Origin: Phycisphaerales bacterium
GTDB taxonomy: Bacteria; Planctomycetota; Phycisphaerae; UBA1845
Direction: 5' to 3'
Length of the DNA stretch: 6,003 bases
Assembly (NCBI GenBank): GCA_030612785.1
Contig: JAUWNF010000229.1
Coordinates: 1 to 6,003 of the forward strand
The position numbers and the translations under genes are program-made. This document shows positions 1 to 6,003 of the stretch, piece by piece. A model generated the notes under the pieces. It was not told where the DNA came from. It was given only the letters and a program-made list of their open reading frames with translations, and did not search any database. Position 1 is the first letter of the stretch, and the number at the start of each line of letters is the position of its first letter.

Positions 1-181
1 CGGCGGTGTCGGCACCGGCGTAGGAGCACCAGTTGCAGGCGAACACCACGATGCTCGGGTCCCAGGAAGATGGTGGGTGGGGGGCTTTTCGCTGGGGTCG
101 CTTATGCTTCTTCGTCGCGGAATGGCGTACCTCACGCTTGCGCTTGGGGCTCGGATTGGCGCTCGGCTTTGGGGTCGTCAT
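1..181 (-). CDS. mvhD: MvhD/FlpD-like electron-transfer subunit, N-terminal part (3' end off window)
   Basis: The frame opens with ATG at 181-179, overlaps the hdrA stop as ATGA, and stays open to the window edge (60 codons). Residues 41-60 read WDPSIVVFACNWCSYAGADTA, close to the CNWCSYAGAD signature at the start of MvhD/FlpD, the small [2Fe-2S] protein that passes electrons between a hydrogenase or dehydrogenase and HdrA. C49 and C52 are the first cysteines of that signature. Position directly after hdrA is the usual one for this family. The odd part is residues 1-40, rich in Lys, Arg and Pro (7 K, 5 R, 8 P, one acidic residue), with no counterpart I know in MvhD, which normally starts a few residues before the motif. 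The only other in-frame start candidates are GTG codons 45 and 46, which would abut the motif. The C-terminal part, where some family members carry Sec, is not visible. Confidence 0.88.
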   Translation of the reverse strand, partial: MTTPKPSANPSPKRKREVRHSATKKHKRPQRKAPHPPSSWDPSIVVFACNWCSYAGADTA

Positions 182-3100
182 GGTGCCACCCGCTCTTCAA
201 GGTCCGCGCGGACTGAAGTCCGCGGCTCGTCGGCGAAGAACGCGTCGATCATGGCATGCACCTGATGGTCCGTGTAGTGCTTGGAGGTGATCGCCCCGGA
301 CGGGCACCAACTCGTGCAGGTCCCGCAGCCCTTGCACAGCGAAGCGTTGATCCGGGCCGTGTAGACCCCCGGCGCGGTCTCCACGAGTTGCGGCGCATGG
401 AACTGGCAGATGTCCACGCACGTGCCACATGCACGGCACTTCACTTCGTCCACCACCGCGACCGCGGGGTCCAGTTTCACCTTGTCGTAGGCCAGGAACA
501 CCGAGGCTTTGGCGGCCGCCGCCGAAGCCTGGGCCACGCTGTCCACAATATCCTTGGGCCCTTGGGCCGTACCGGCCAAGAACACCCCTTCCACCACGGT
601 CTCCACCGGCGCCAACTCGGGGTGCCGCTCCAGGAAGAAGCCATCCAGCCCCACGCTGACCTTGAGCATGTCGTGGAACTTGTCCGTCTCCGGTTGCCGG
701 GGTCTCATCCCCACGCTTAAGACCACCAGGTCGGTCGGCACTTCCAGCCGCCGCCCCAGCAGGTCGTCGAAACAGCGCACGCCCTGGGCGCGCTTTTGCC
801 CAACCACTTCCGCTTTTTCGCCGGGGGGGATGCGCACGAAGAGCACGCCCAAACCTCGGGCCTGGCGGTACATCTCCTCCGCCCCGGTGGAGATTGTGCG
901 GATATCGCGGTAGAAAATGGTGGTGTCGATCCCCTGGCGGCAGAGTTCCGTCGCCTGTTTGATAGCCGTGGGGCAGCAGTAGCGCGAACACCCGGTAAAG
1001 CCCTCCGGATCGCGCGAGCCCACACACAAGATGAACGCGGCGTTCTTTGGCTTACGGCCATCCACCGTGAGATCGCCTTCGCCTTCAAAGAATGCGCGCT
1101 CCAGTTCCTGACTGGTCCATACATTCGGCAGCTTGCCGTAGCCGTATTCTCCCTGCGGATCGGCCAGGTCGGCACCGATGGCCAGGATAATCGCCCCCAC
1201 CGGTAAGGTCTCGGTTTCGGATTGTGGGGCATCCGCAGTCTTTAGGGTCACTTCGAAGTTGCCCACGAACCCGGTGATGTTCTCCACCTCGGTATTCAGC
1301 AGGACGCGGGCACCGGCTTCCTGCAGGCGCTTGAGCTTCTGCTCCAGCACGTCGGCCGCCGGCCGCATGTTGGGATAGAGGTATTTCAGGTTGGGCTCGA
1401 CTAAGCGTCCCCCGAGCCGGCTTTCCTTCTCCACGAGAGTTACGGGGAATCCCTGAACGGCCAGATCGGTGGCGGCCTCGATGCCGGCGACTCCGCCGCC
1501 GACGCCCAAGGCCCCACGGGTCATGGGCACCTCGCCTTCGTAGCGCGGGTCCAGATGCCGGGCGCGGGCGACGCCCATGCGGATCAGGGCGCGGGCTTTC
1601 TTCTGAGCTTCGCTGCGCTGTTTCGAGTGGACCCAGGAGCACTGGTCGCGGATGTTGACCATTTCGACCAGGTAAGGGTTGAAGCCGATCCGCGCGCAGC
1701 TCTCTCGGAAGATGGGCTCGTGCGTGCGCGGCGTGCAGGCGGCAATCACAATACGGTTCAGATTGTGCTCGCCGATGAGTTCGACCAGGGCTTCCTGTCC
1801 GGTCGTCGAACAAGCGAACAGATCGTCCGTGGCGATGATCACATCCGGAATAGCAGCCGCATGCCGGACCAGGTCGTCGATGTCCAGCACCCCGGCGATA
1901 TTCACTCCGCAGTGGCAGACCAGTACGCCGACCCGCGGTGGCCCGGAGAGGTCCAGCGGCTCGACGGTTTCTTCTTTCTCTTCGACGCGATGCCCGGTGA
2001 GGAACAACTGGGCGCGGGCGGCCACCGCCGACGCCTGGGCCACGCAGTCCGGTATCACCTGGGGGCCCATCGCGCTGCCGCACACGAAGACCGCTTCCCG
2101 GGTGGACTCCACCGCGGAAATGGCCGCATCCCGTCGAGCGATGAAACCGTACTGGTCCGTCTCGATGCCCAGGATCTGGGCGAGTCGAATCGCCCCGTCA
2201 TTGGGTGCCGCAGCGACCGAGAGCACCACCAGATCGGCGCCGATACGCCGTTGCTGGTGCCCCAAGGTGTCTTCCACAAAGACCTCCAGGGTGTCGTCCT
2301 CGGGGACGAACTCGATCTTGGCGGGGCGACCACGAACGTAGTTAGCGCTCTTCTCATCGCGGGAGCGCTGCACGAAGTCGTCGTACCCTTTGCCGAAGGC
2401 CCGCAGGTCGGTGTAGAGGATGGTCACCTCCTCCACCTCGGGATCGTGCTGCCGCACCAGCATGGAGTCCTTCACTGCGTTCATGCAACAGAAGCGGCTG
2501 CAGTACGCCCTTCCACCTTCGCCGCGGGCACCGACACACTGGATGAACACGATGCGTTTCGGGGTTGTCAGGTCCGATGGTCGCACCACGTGCCCCTGGG
2601 TCACGCCCGAGGCATTGAGCATCCGCTCGAGTTCCAGGCTGGTGACTACGTTGGGGAAGCGGCCGTACCCGTAGTTGCCCAGCTTCCGCGCGTCGAACTC
2701 CTGGAAGCCCACGGCGACCAGGATCGCGCCGACGTCCAACTCGATCTCCTCCGGACGCATGTCGAAGTCGATGGCGTCGACATCGCAAGCCTTGGTGCAG
2801 TGACCGCAGACCAGCATGTTGGGCTCGTAGTCCTCCCTCCTACGCTGCTTGATCTCCTGCACCTTCTCCAACCTGTGGAGCTGTTTCTCGCTGAGATAGC
2901 CCAGGAGGTTGAGACAGGCGTCGCGGTCGATCACGTAGGTCGCCGGTACGGACTGCGGGAAAGGCCGGTGGATCGCCTTGCGCGCCTTCAGTCCCATGTC
3001 GAATTCGTTGCCCCCCACCATGGGGCAGACATCCACGCACAGCCCGCAGGCGACGCAGCGGTCTTCGCGCACGTAGCGCGGGTGCTTGCGTACCCGGACG

Positions 3101-3414
3101 CGGAAATCGCCCGGTTCACCTTCGCAACCGATGACTTCCGCATTGGTGACCAGCTCGATTAGAGGATGCCGACCGGCATCCATGGCCTTAGGCCCGAGGA
3201 TTCATATCGAGCAGTCCATGGTGGGGAAGGTCTTGTCGAGTTGGGCCATGCGCCCCCCCAACGACGGCGACTTCTCCACCAGGGTCACGCGGATACGCGC
3301 ATTGGCCAGGTCCAGGGCCGCCTGAATCCCGGCGATCCCCCCGCCAATGACCAGGGCGCGCTTCTCCGTCACCGGTTTCATCCCACCTGCCGACTCGTCC
3401 GACTGAGCGTTCAC
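178..3414 (-). CDS. hdrA: Tandem-module HdrA-type flavin/Fe-S oxidoreductase, predicted selenoprotein (Sec71)
   Basis: Predicted 1078-residue cytoplasmic HdrA homologue, the FAD and [4Fe-4S] subunit that splits or merges electron pairs in heterodisulfide-reductase-type complexes. Module 1: Rossmann GGGIAG at 24-29, GGR at 53-55, then DKTFPTMDCSI, in-frame TGA (codon 71) and ILGPK. An inserted ferredoxin domain follows (C120, C123, C126, C130; C167, C203, C206, C210), then Cx11CxxxCC (C293, C305, C309, C310). From about 495 comes the CHCGVNIAG domain (C500, C502) with AACTPRTHEP and DQCSWVH. Module 2 has a GVGGGVAG Rossmann motif near 637 and Cx11CxxxCC (C797 to C814), but lacks the Cys/Sec segment and inserted ferredoxin. 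The C-terminus has two [4Fe-4S] motifs (C993-C1003, C1027-C1037). Module 1 carries an extra stretch of about 30 residues at 168-200. The GTG start at 3414 has a good Shine-Dalgarno site; ATG codon 12 (3381) is the alternative, with a site too close. Ends in TGA, overlapping mvhD. If the UGA were a stop, only a useless 70-residue peptide would result. Confidence 0.9.
3164..3181 (-). promoter_or_regulatory. Predicted bacterial SECIS hairpin
   Basis: Read on the minus strand, GGATGCC, loop GGTC, GGCATCC forms a perfect 7-bp stem. The first loop base lies 27 bases after the TGA, within the 16-37 base spacing generally given for bacterial SECIS elements. The loop starts with G, as SelB recognition requires, and is the same GGUC as in the E. 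coli fdhF element as I recall it. The bulged U of the fdhF stem is absent. CUCG (bases 4-7 after the TGA) can pair with CGAG (bases 45-48) as a lower helix, which is weaker evidence. The hairpin is inside the coding frame (codons M78 to P84). Confidence 0.82.
3202..3204 (-). other. In-frame TGA, predicted selenocysteine codon 71 of hdrA
   Basis: The minus strand reads GAC TGC TCG ATA TGA ATC CTC GGG CCT AAG, giving D-C-S-I-U-I-L-G-P-K. HdrA proteins carry CSICILxPK here, so the TGA falls exactly on the second conserved cysteine and creates a CxxU motif (C68, U71). From family knowledge, this position is Sec in HdrA of Methanococcales and in some bacterial homologues. The frame needs no shift, and the 7 codons between the TGA and the next ATG (3183) still match the family. 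TGA ends korA and hdrA itself, so it is not a general sense codon here. Confidence 0.9.
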
Positions 3415-3421
3415 GCTCTTG

Positions 3422-3430
3422 CACCTCTCT
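3422..3430 (-). promoter_or_regulatory. Shine-Dalgarno site of hdrA
   Basis: AGAGAGGTG on the minus strand, 7 bases before the GTG at 3414. It matches the end of 16S rRNA well and supports the GTG start over the ATG at codon 12, whose only candidate site ends about two bases before it. Confidence 0.7.
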
Positions 3431-3438
3431 TAGCGGTC

Positions 3439-3492
3439 AGCTTTCAGTCGTTAGCGTTCTGGCTGACGGCTAATCACTGACGGCTGAAAGCT
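3439..3492. repeat. Imperfect inverted repeat across the korC stop and korC-hdrA gap
   Basis: Two 18-base arms (3439-3456 and 3475-3492) match as an inverted repeat at 15 of 18 positions, separated by 18 bases. In the transcript 16 of 18 pairs form (one G-U, two C-A mismatches). The outer nine bases, AGCTTTCAG against CTGAAAGCT, are perfect. The 9-mer CTGACGGCT also occurs twice directly (3463-3471 and 3477-3485). The 5' arm encodes the last residues of KorC and the loop holds its stop. No U-run follows, so it is not a typical intrinsic terminator. It ends 8 bases before the hdrA ribosome site. It may be a small dispersed intergenic repeat or an RNA-processing or stabilising hairpin. Confidence 0.65.
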
Positions 3493-4039
3493 TCTTCTTA
3501 CCGTACTCCTCGTCGAAATGGGCCACGCCGGCGTCGAAGGCCTTGAGGTTCAAGTCCTCGGTCCCGGGTGGCACCGCGGCTTTCACCGCTTCGCGCATCT
3601 GCTCGCGGGAGACGACTTCCGTCACCGCCGTGAAGAACCCCAGCATCACGATGTTCTGGACGATGGACCGTCCCAGCGATTCCGCGATGCGCATGGAGGG
3701 CACCCCGTACGCCGGTTGCCCTTCTTTGAGGACCGGGTGAACCAGGTTCTCCTCGTAGACCAGGGTCCCCTCGTCTTTCAGTTCGTCGCGGTAGTTCTCG
3801 TAGCCCTCGGCGGACATGACCACGAAGATGTCCGGCCGCCGGATATAGGGGTAGAGGACCCGGGTGTCGGAGACCGCCAGCGTCGCGCTGCACGCCGAGC
3901 CCCGCGCCTCCGGACCGAAACTCTGGATCATGGTGGCGTGCTTGTCGGCGTGGATCGAGCAGGCCCGTCCGATGATGTAGCCCGAGAGCACGACGCCCTG
4001 GCCGCCGAAACCGGTGATGCGAATCTCCGTCCTACTCAT
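3470..4039 (-). CDS. korC: 2-oxoacid:ferredoxin oxidoreductase, gamma subunit
   Basis: A 189-residue protein of the gamma family (pyruvate/ketoisovalerate oxidoreductase, catalytic domain), the usual length for a stand-alone gamma subunit. It supports the alpha-beta core in CoA-dependent oxidative decarboxylation of 2-oxoacids with ferredoxin, or the reverse carboxylation. Residues near 5-17 read RITGFGGQGVVLSG, the family's N-terminal hallmark, followed by QSFGPEARGSACSA around residues 40-53. The ATG at 4039 is preceded by GGAGGGAGG with 8-base spacing and overlaps the korB stop by 8 bases. An upstream in-frame ATG at 4081 would add 14 unconserved residues inside korB and is less likely. 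The C-terminus (KKKLSAVSD) lies within an inverted repeat and may have been altered by it. korC is my symbol by analogy; the substrate is not fixed by sequence. Confidence 0.92.
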   Translation of the reverse strand: MSRTEIRITGFGGQGVVLSGYIIGRACSIHADKHATMIQSFGPEARGSACSATLAVSDTRVLYPYIRRPDIFVVMSAEGYENYRDELKDEGTLVYEENLVHPVLKEGQPAYGVPSMRIAESLGRSIVQNIVMLGFFTAVTEVVSREQMREAVKAAVPPGTEDLNLKAFDAGVAHFDEEYGKKKLSAVSD

Positions 4040-4937
4040 GGGTCCATCCTCCCTCCGGGGGCATGGGGACATATTTATCACCGAGGGTTTTCTCGTAATG
4101 GGCGTGCATCAGTTCGCTGAAAGTAGGCCGCTCCTCGTCGATGAACTTTCCGCAGACAATCTTCTCCTGAAAGCCGATGTCCACCTCGCGGGGGTCCGCG
4201 CCGTGCCTGATCTCTGCGTTGTCGTGGTAGAAGCGCATCAGATCGAAACCCGTGCCCAGCCGGTTCAGCCGCGCGTAGAGTGTGGAACAGGGCGCGATGA
4301 CCTCAATGAAGCGGAAGCCCTTGCGTCCAAGGGCCTCTTTGAACGAGCGGGTCAGCCGGCGGGTGTGCAGGGAGGTCCAGCGGGCCACGTAGACGGCCCC
4401 ACAACTCGCCGCCAGGTGCGGCAGGTTAAAAGGCCGCTCGAAGTTCCCGTAGGGCATGGTCGAGGTCTTCGCCCCCAGCGGTGTGGTGGGCGCGTTCTGC
4501 CCTCCGGTCATGCCATAGATGAAGTTGTTGACCAGAATCACCAGGAGATCCATATTCCGCCGCGCCGTGTGGATGAAATGATTGCCCCCGATCCCCACGA
4601 GGTCCCCGTCCCCAGAGAACACGGTCACCTTCAATTCGGGGCGGCCCAGCTTCAAACCGGTAGCGAAGGGGATGGCCCGACCGTGAGTGGTGTGGAAGGC
4701 GTCCAAATTCATGTAGCCTGCGACCCGACCAGTGCAGCCGATGCCGGATACAATCGCCATCTTGTCCAGGTCTATCTTCGCCTCCTCCAGCGCCGTGGCG
4801 AAACACTTGACCACGGTTCCGATGCCGCACGTCGGGCACCAGATGTGTGGCATCCGATCCATACGAAGATACGGGGCGACCGGATGCTCCTGACTTGCGA
4901 CCTCTCTGCCTGCGGCGGACTCCGTAACTCTGCTCAT
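4032..4937 (-). CDS. korB: 2-oxoacid:ferredoxin oxidoreductase, beta (TPP-binding) subunit
   Basis: A 301-residue beta subunit, which binds thiamine diphosphate and the [4Fe-4S] cluster nearest the active site. Residues 32-40 read IWCPTCGIG. C34, C37, C68 (SGIGC) and C217 (IAPC) are the likely cluster ligands, placed as in the family. The TPP/Mg motif begins with SGDGDLVGIGGNHF at 108-121 and ends with LVNNFIYGMTGGQ at 135-147. The CPTCG form differs from the CPGCG that I recall as commoner. There is no ferredoxin domain, so electrons must leave to a separate ferredoxin or delta subunit. The ATG at 4937 overlaps the korA TGA (ATGA); only a weak G-rich site precedes it, consistent with coupled translation. 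Best guess is a 2-oxoglutarate-type (Kor/Oor) enzyme, but other 2-oxoacids are possible. Confidence 0.94.
   Translation of the reverse strand: MSRVTESAAGREVASQEHPVAPYLRMDRMPHIWCPTCGIGTVVKCFATALEEAKIDLDKMAIVSGIGCTGRVAGYMNLDAFHTTHGRAIPFATGLKLGRPELKVTVFSGDGDLVGIGGNHFIHTARRNMDLLVILVNNFIYGMTGGQNAPTTPLGAKTSTMPYGNFERPFNLPHLAASCGAVYVARWTSLHTRRLTRSFKEALGRKGFRFIEVIAPCSTLYARLNRLGTGFDLMRFYHDNAEIRHGADPREVDIGFQEKIVCGKFIDEERPTFSELMHAHYEKTLGDKYVPMPPEGGWTHE
4048..4056 (-). promoter_or_regulatory. Shine-Dalgarno site of korC
   Basis: GGAGGGAGG on the minus strand lies inside the end of korB, 8 bases before the ATG at 4039. It decides this start over the upstream in-frame ATG at 4081. Confidence 0.75.
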
Positions 4938-6003
4938 TTTGTGGCCCCCACAATTGCCTCTACGATTGTCTCCGGTTCGTGCACGCCGCCGCCCGCATGG
5001 GAGACCAACACTGTCGAGGCCCGCCCTTCAGCAACACGCTGCACTTCAAGAACCATCTGCCCGAAGTTGACCTCCGGAACGACGAAGGCCTTGATCTTGC
5101 CGGCTAACTCCCGGATCCGTTTCTCCGGGAACGGCCAAGCCACGATCAGCCGGAGCACGCCCACCTTGATGCCCTGCTCGCGGGCGATCTCCATGGCCAT
5201 TTGCGCCACCCGCGCGGTGATCCCGTAAGTTACCAGGACTACGTCGGCCCCTTTGGTTCCTTCCTCCTCGAAACGGACGATCTTGTCGGCATTGAGCCTG
5301 ATCTTGTCGATCAGCCGCCGGACGCTTACGTCCTGGCACTCCGCGCTCATTACCGGGTAGCCCTTTTCATTGTGGGTCAGACCGGTGGTGTGGAAGCGGT
5401 ACCCGTCCCCCGCCCGGGCGAACTCCGGAATGCCCTTGCCGTTGGCGCGGTAGGGCAGGTATTGCTCCGGCGACTGCGCGGTGAGCTTGCGCGGCACGAT
5501 CTCGATGTCCTCGGGCTTGGGAATGACCACCTTCTCGGTCATGTGCCCGACGCACTCGTCCATCATGAGCAAGACCGGAACCCGGTAAAGCTCGGCCAGA
5601 TTGAAGGCGTCGATCATCTGGTCGAAGGCTTCCTGCGGGGACTGCGGGCACAAGGCGATGAGTTCGTAGTCGCCGTGCGAGCCCCAGCGAGCCTGCATCA
5701 TGTCCGCTTGTCCCACCATGGTGGGCAGTCCTGTGGAGGGCCCCCCGCGCTGCACGTTGACCACCACGCAGGGCGTTTCCATCATCGCGGCCAGCCCGAT
5801 GTTCTCCATCATCAGGCTAAAACCCGGACCGCTGGTGACCGTGAGGGACTTCGTTCCGGTCCAGGACGCGCCCACCACGGCGGCCATGCTGGCCAATTCG
5901 TCTTCCATTTGGATCATGGTGCCACCCATCATGGGGAAGCGACGCGAAATACGCTCGATGACTTCCGTTGAAGGGGTGATGGGGTAGCCGGCGACGCCCC
6001 GGC
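4934..6003 (-). CDS. korA: 2-oxoacid:ferredoxin oxidoreductase, alpha subunit (5' end off window)
   Basis: The frame is open to the right edge, giving 355 residues plus a partial codon. It starts before the first ATG (5932), because the upstream codons read GVAGYPITPSTEVIERISRR, the conserved AGYPITPS opening of the alpha subunit. Only a few dozen N-terminal residues should be missing. IQMEDELAS, TSGPGFSLMMENIGLA and RGGPSTGLPT follow; these form the domain that pairs with the TPP pocket of the beta subunit. The C-terminal half has VLVTYGITARVAQMA and VPEVNFGQM, matching the transketolase-C-like domain. The gamma domain is not fused, so this is the separate alpha, beta, gamma layout typical of KorABC/OorABC. 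A ferredoxin-like delta subunit, often encoded upstream of alpha, would lie outside the window. Ends with TGA inside the korB start. Confidence 0.93.
   Translation of the reverse strand, partial: RGVAGYPITPSTEVIERISRRFPMMGGTMIQMEDELASMAAVVGASWTGTKSLTVTSGPGFSLMMENIGLAAMMETPCVVVNVQRGGPSTGLPTMVGQADMMQARWGSHGDYELIALCPQSPQEAFDQMIDAFNLAELYRVPVLLMMDECVGHMTEKVVIPKPEDIEIVPRKLTAQSPEQYLPYRANGKGIPEFARAGDGYRFHTTGLTHNEKGYPVMSAECQDVSVRRLIDKIRLNADKIVRFEEEGTKGADVVLVTYGITARVAQMAMEIAREQGIKVGVLRLIVAWPFPEKRIRELAGKIKAFVVPEVNFGQMVLEVQRVAEGRASTVLVSHAGGGVHEPETIVEAIVGATK

Noticed and set aside
1555..3162. A 535-codon open frame on the plus strand
   Set aside because: It lies wholly antisense to hdrA, shows no recognisable motif, and is His/Asp/Val-rich as expected from the complement of a GC-rich gene.
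178..3183. Reading hdrA as a 1001-residue gene starting at the ATG at 3183, with the upstream 70 codons as a pseudogene fragment
   Set aside because: It would remove the GGGIAG nucleotide-binding motif, the upstream codons are fully family-like in the same frame, and the ATG at 3183 sits in the predicted SECIS region with no good ribosome site.
3184..3193. GGCC-UAA-GGCC mini-hairpin between the TGA and the main stem as the SECIS itself
   Set aside because: Its loop is about 11 bases from the TGA, too close for a bacterial SECIS, has no G, and the stem is only 4 bp; the hairpin at 3164-3181 fits far better.
3202..3204. TGA as a sense codon under an alternative genetic code (Trp or Gly)
   Set aside because: TGA ends korA (4934-4936) and hdrA (178-180) at ATGA overlaps, and Trp or Gly does not fit a conserved Cys position.
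3439..3492. Intrinsic transcription terminator after korC
   Set aside because: No U-run follows the stem, the 5' arm is within the korC coding sequence, and hdrA follows closely with a strong ribosome site and no visible promoter.
3470..4081. Longer korC beginning at the ATG at 4081
   Set aside because: It would overlap korB by 50 bases and add unconserved residues, while the ATG at 4039 has an excellent ribosome site at the right distance.
4014..5228. A 404-codon open frame on the plus strand
   Set aside because: Antisense to korB and the end of korA, both firmly identified; no family features seen.

Overview
The window is the interior of one operon on the minus strand, about 60% G+C by eye, coding from edge to edge. 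The organism is most likely an anaerobic bacterium. Genes have Shine-Dalgarno sites and ATGA-type overlaps, the enzymes are oxygen-sensitive ferredoxin/Fe-S types, and the predicted SECIS hairpin lies just behind the UGA inside the reading frame, which is the bacterial arrangement (archaea place it in an untranslated region). A Sec-using lineage such as Desulfobacterota or a similar anaerobic phylum fits, but the sequence does not fix the taxon.

In transcription order (right to left): the alpha subunit of a 2-oxoacid:ferredoxin oxidoreductase (korA-like, 5' end off the window, 6003-4934); the TPP-binding beta subunit (korB-like, 4937-4032); the gamma subunit (korC-like, 4039-3470); a 55-base gap with an imperfect inverted repeat; a long HdrA-type flavin/iron-sulfur protein (3414-178) with an in-frame TGA at codon 71; and the first 60 codons of an MvhD/FlpD-like protein (181-1), whose 3' end is off the window. 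Overlaps of 4, 8 and 4 bases at korA/korB, korB/korC and hdrA/mvhD indicate translational coupling. No stretch over 300 bases lacks a gene.

The main finding is that hdrA looks like a broken gene (a 70-codon ORF followed by a 1001-codon ORF) but is best read as one 1078-residue selenoprotein. The TGA replaces the cysteine of the conserved HdrA segment CSI-C-ILxPK. Homology continues in the same frame on both sides. A perfect 7-bp hairpin with a GGUC loop begins 20 bases after the TGA, with the loop 27 bases after it. TGA is an ordinary stop for korA and for hdrA itself, so it is not reassigned generally.

Together the genes suggest a module in which a 2-oxoacid (perhaps 2-oxoglutarate) is oxidised or made with ferredoxin by KorABC, and HdrA-MvhD links ferredoxin to another carrier, possibly by flavin-based electron bifurcation or confurcation. 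The HdrA has two flavin modules in tandem, only the first keeping the Cys/Sec motif and the inserted ferredoxin domain. The physical coupling of Kor to Hdr is inference from gene order.
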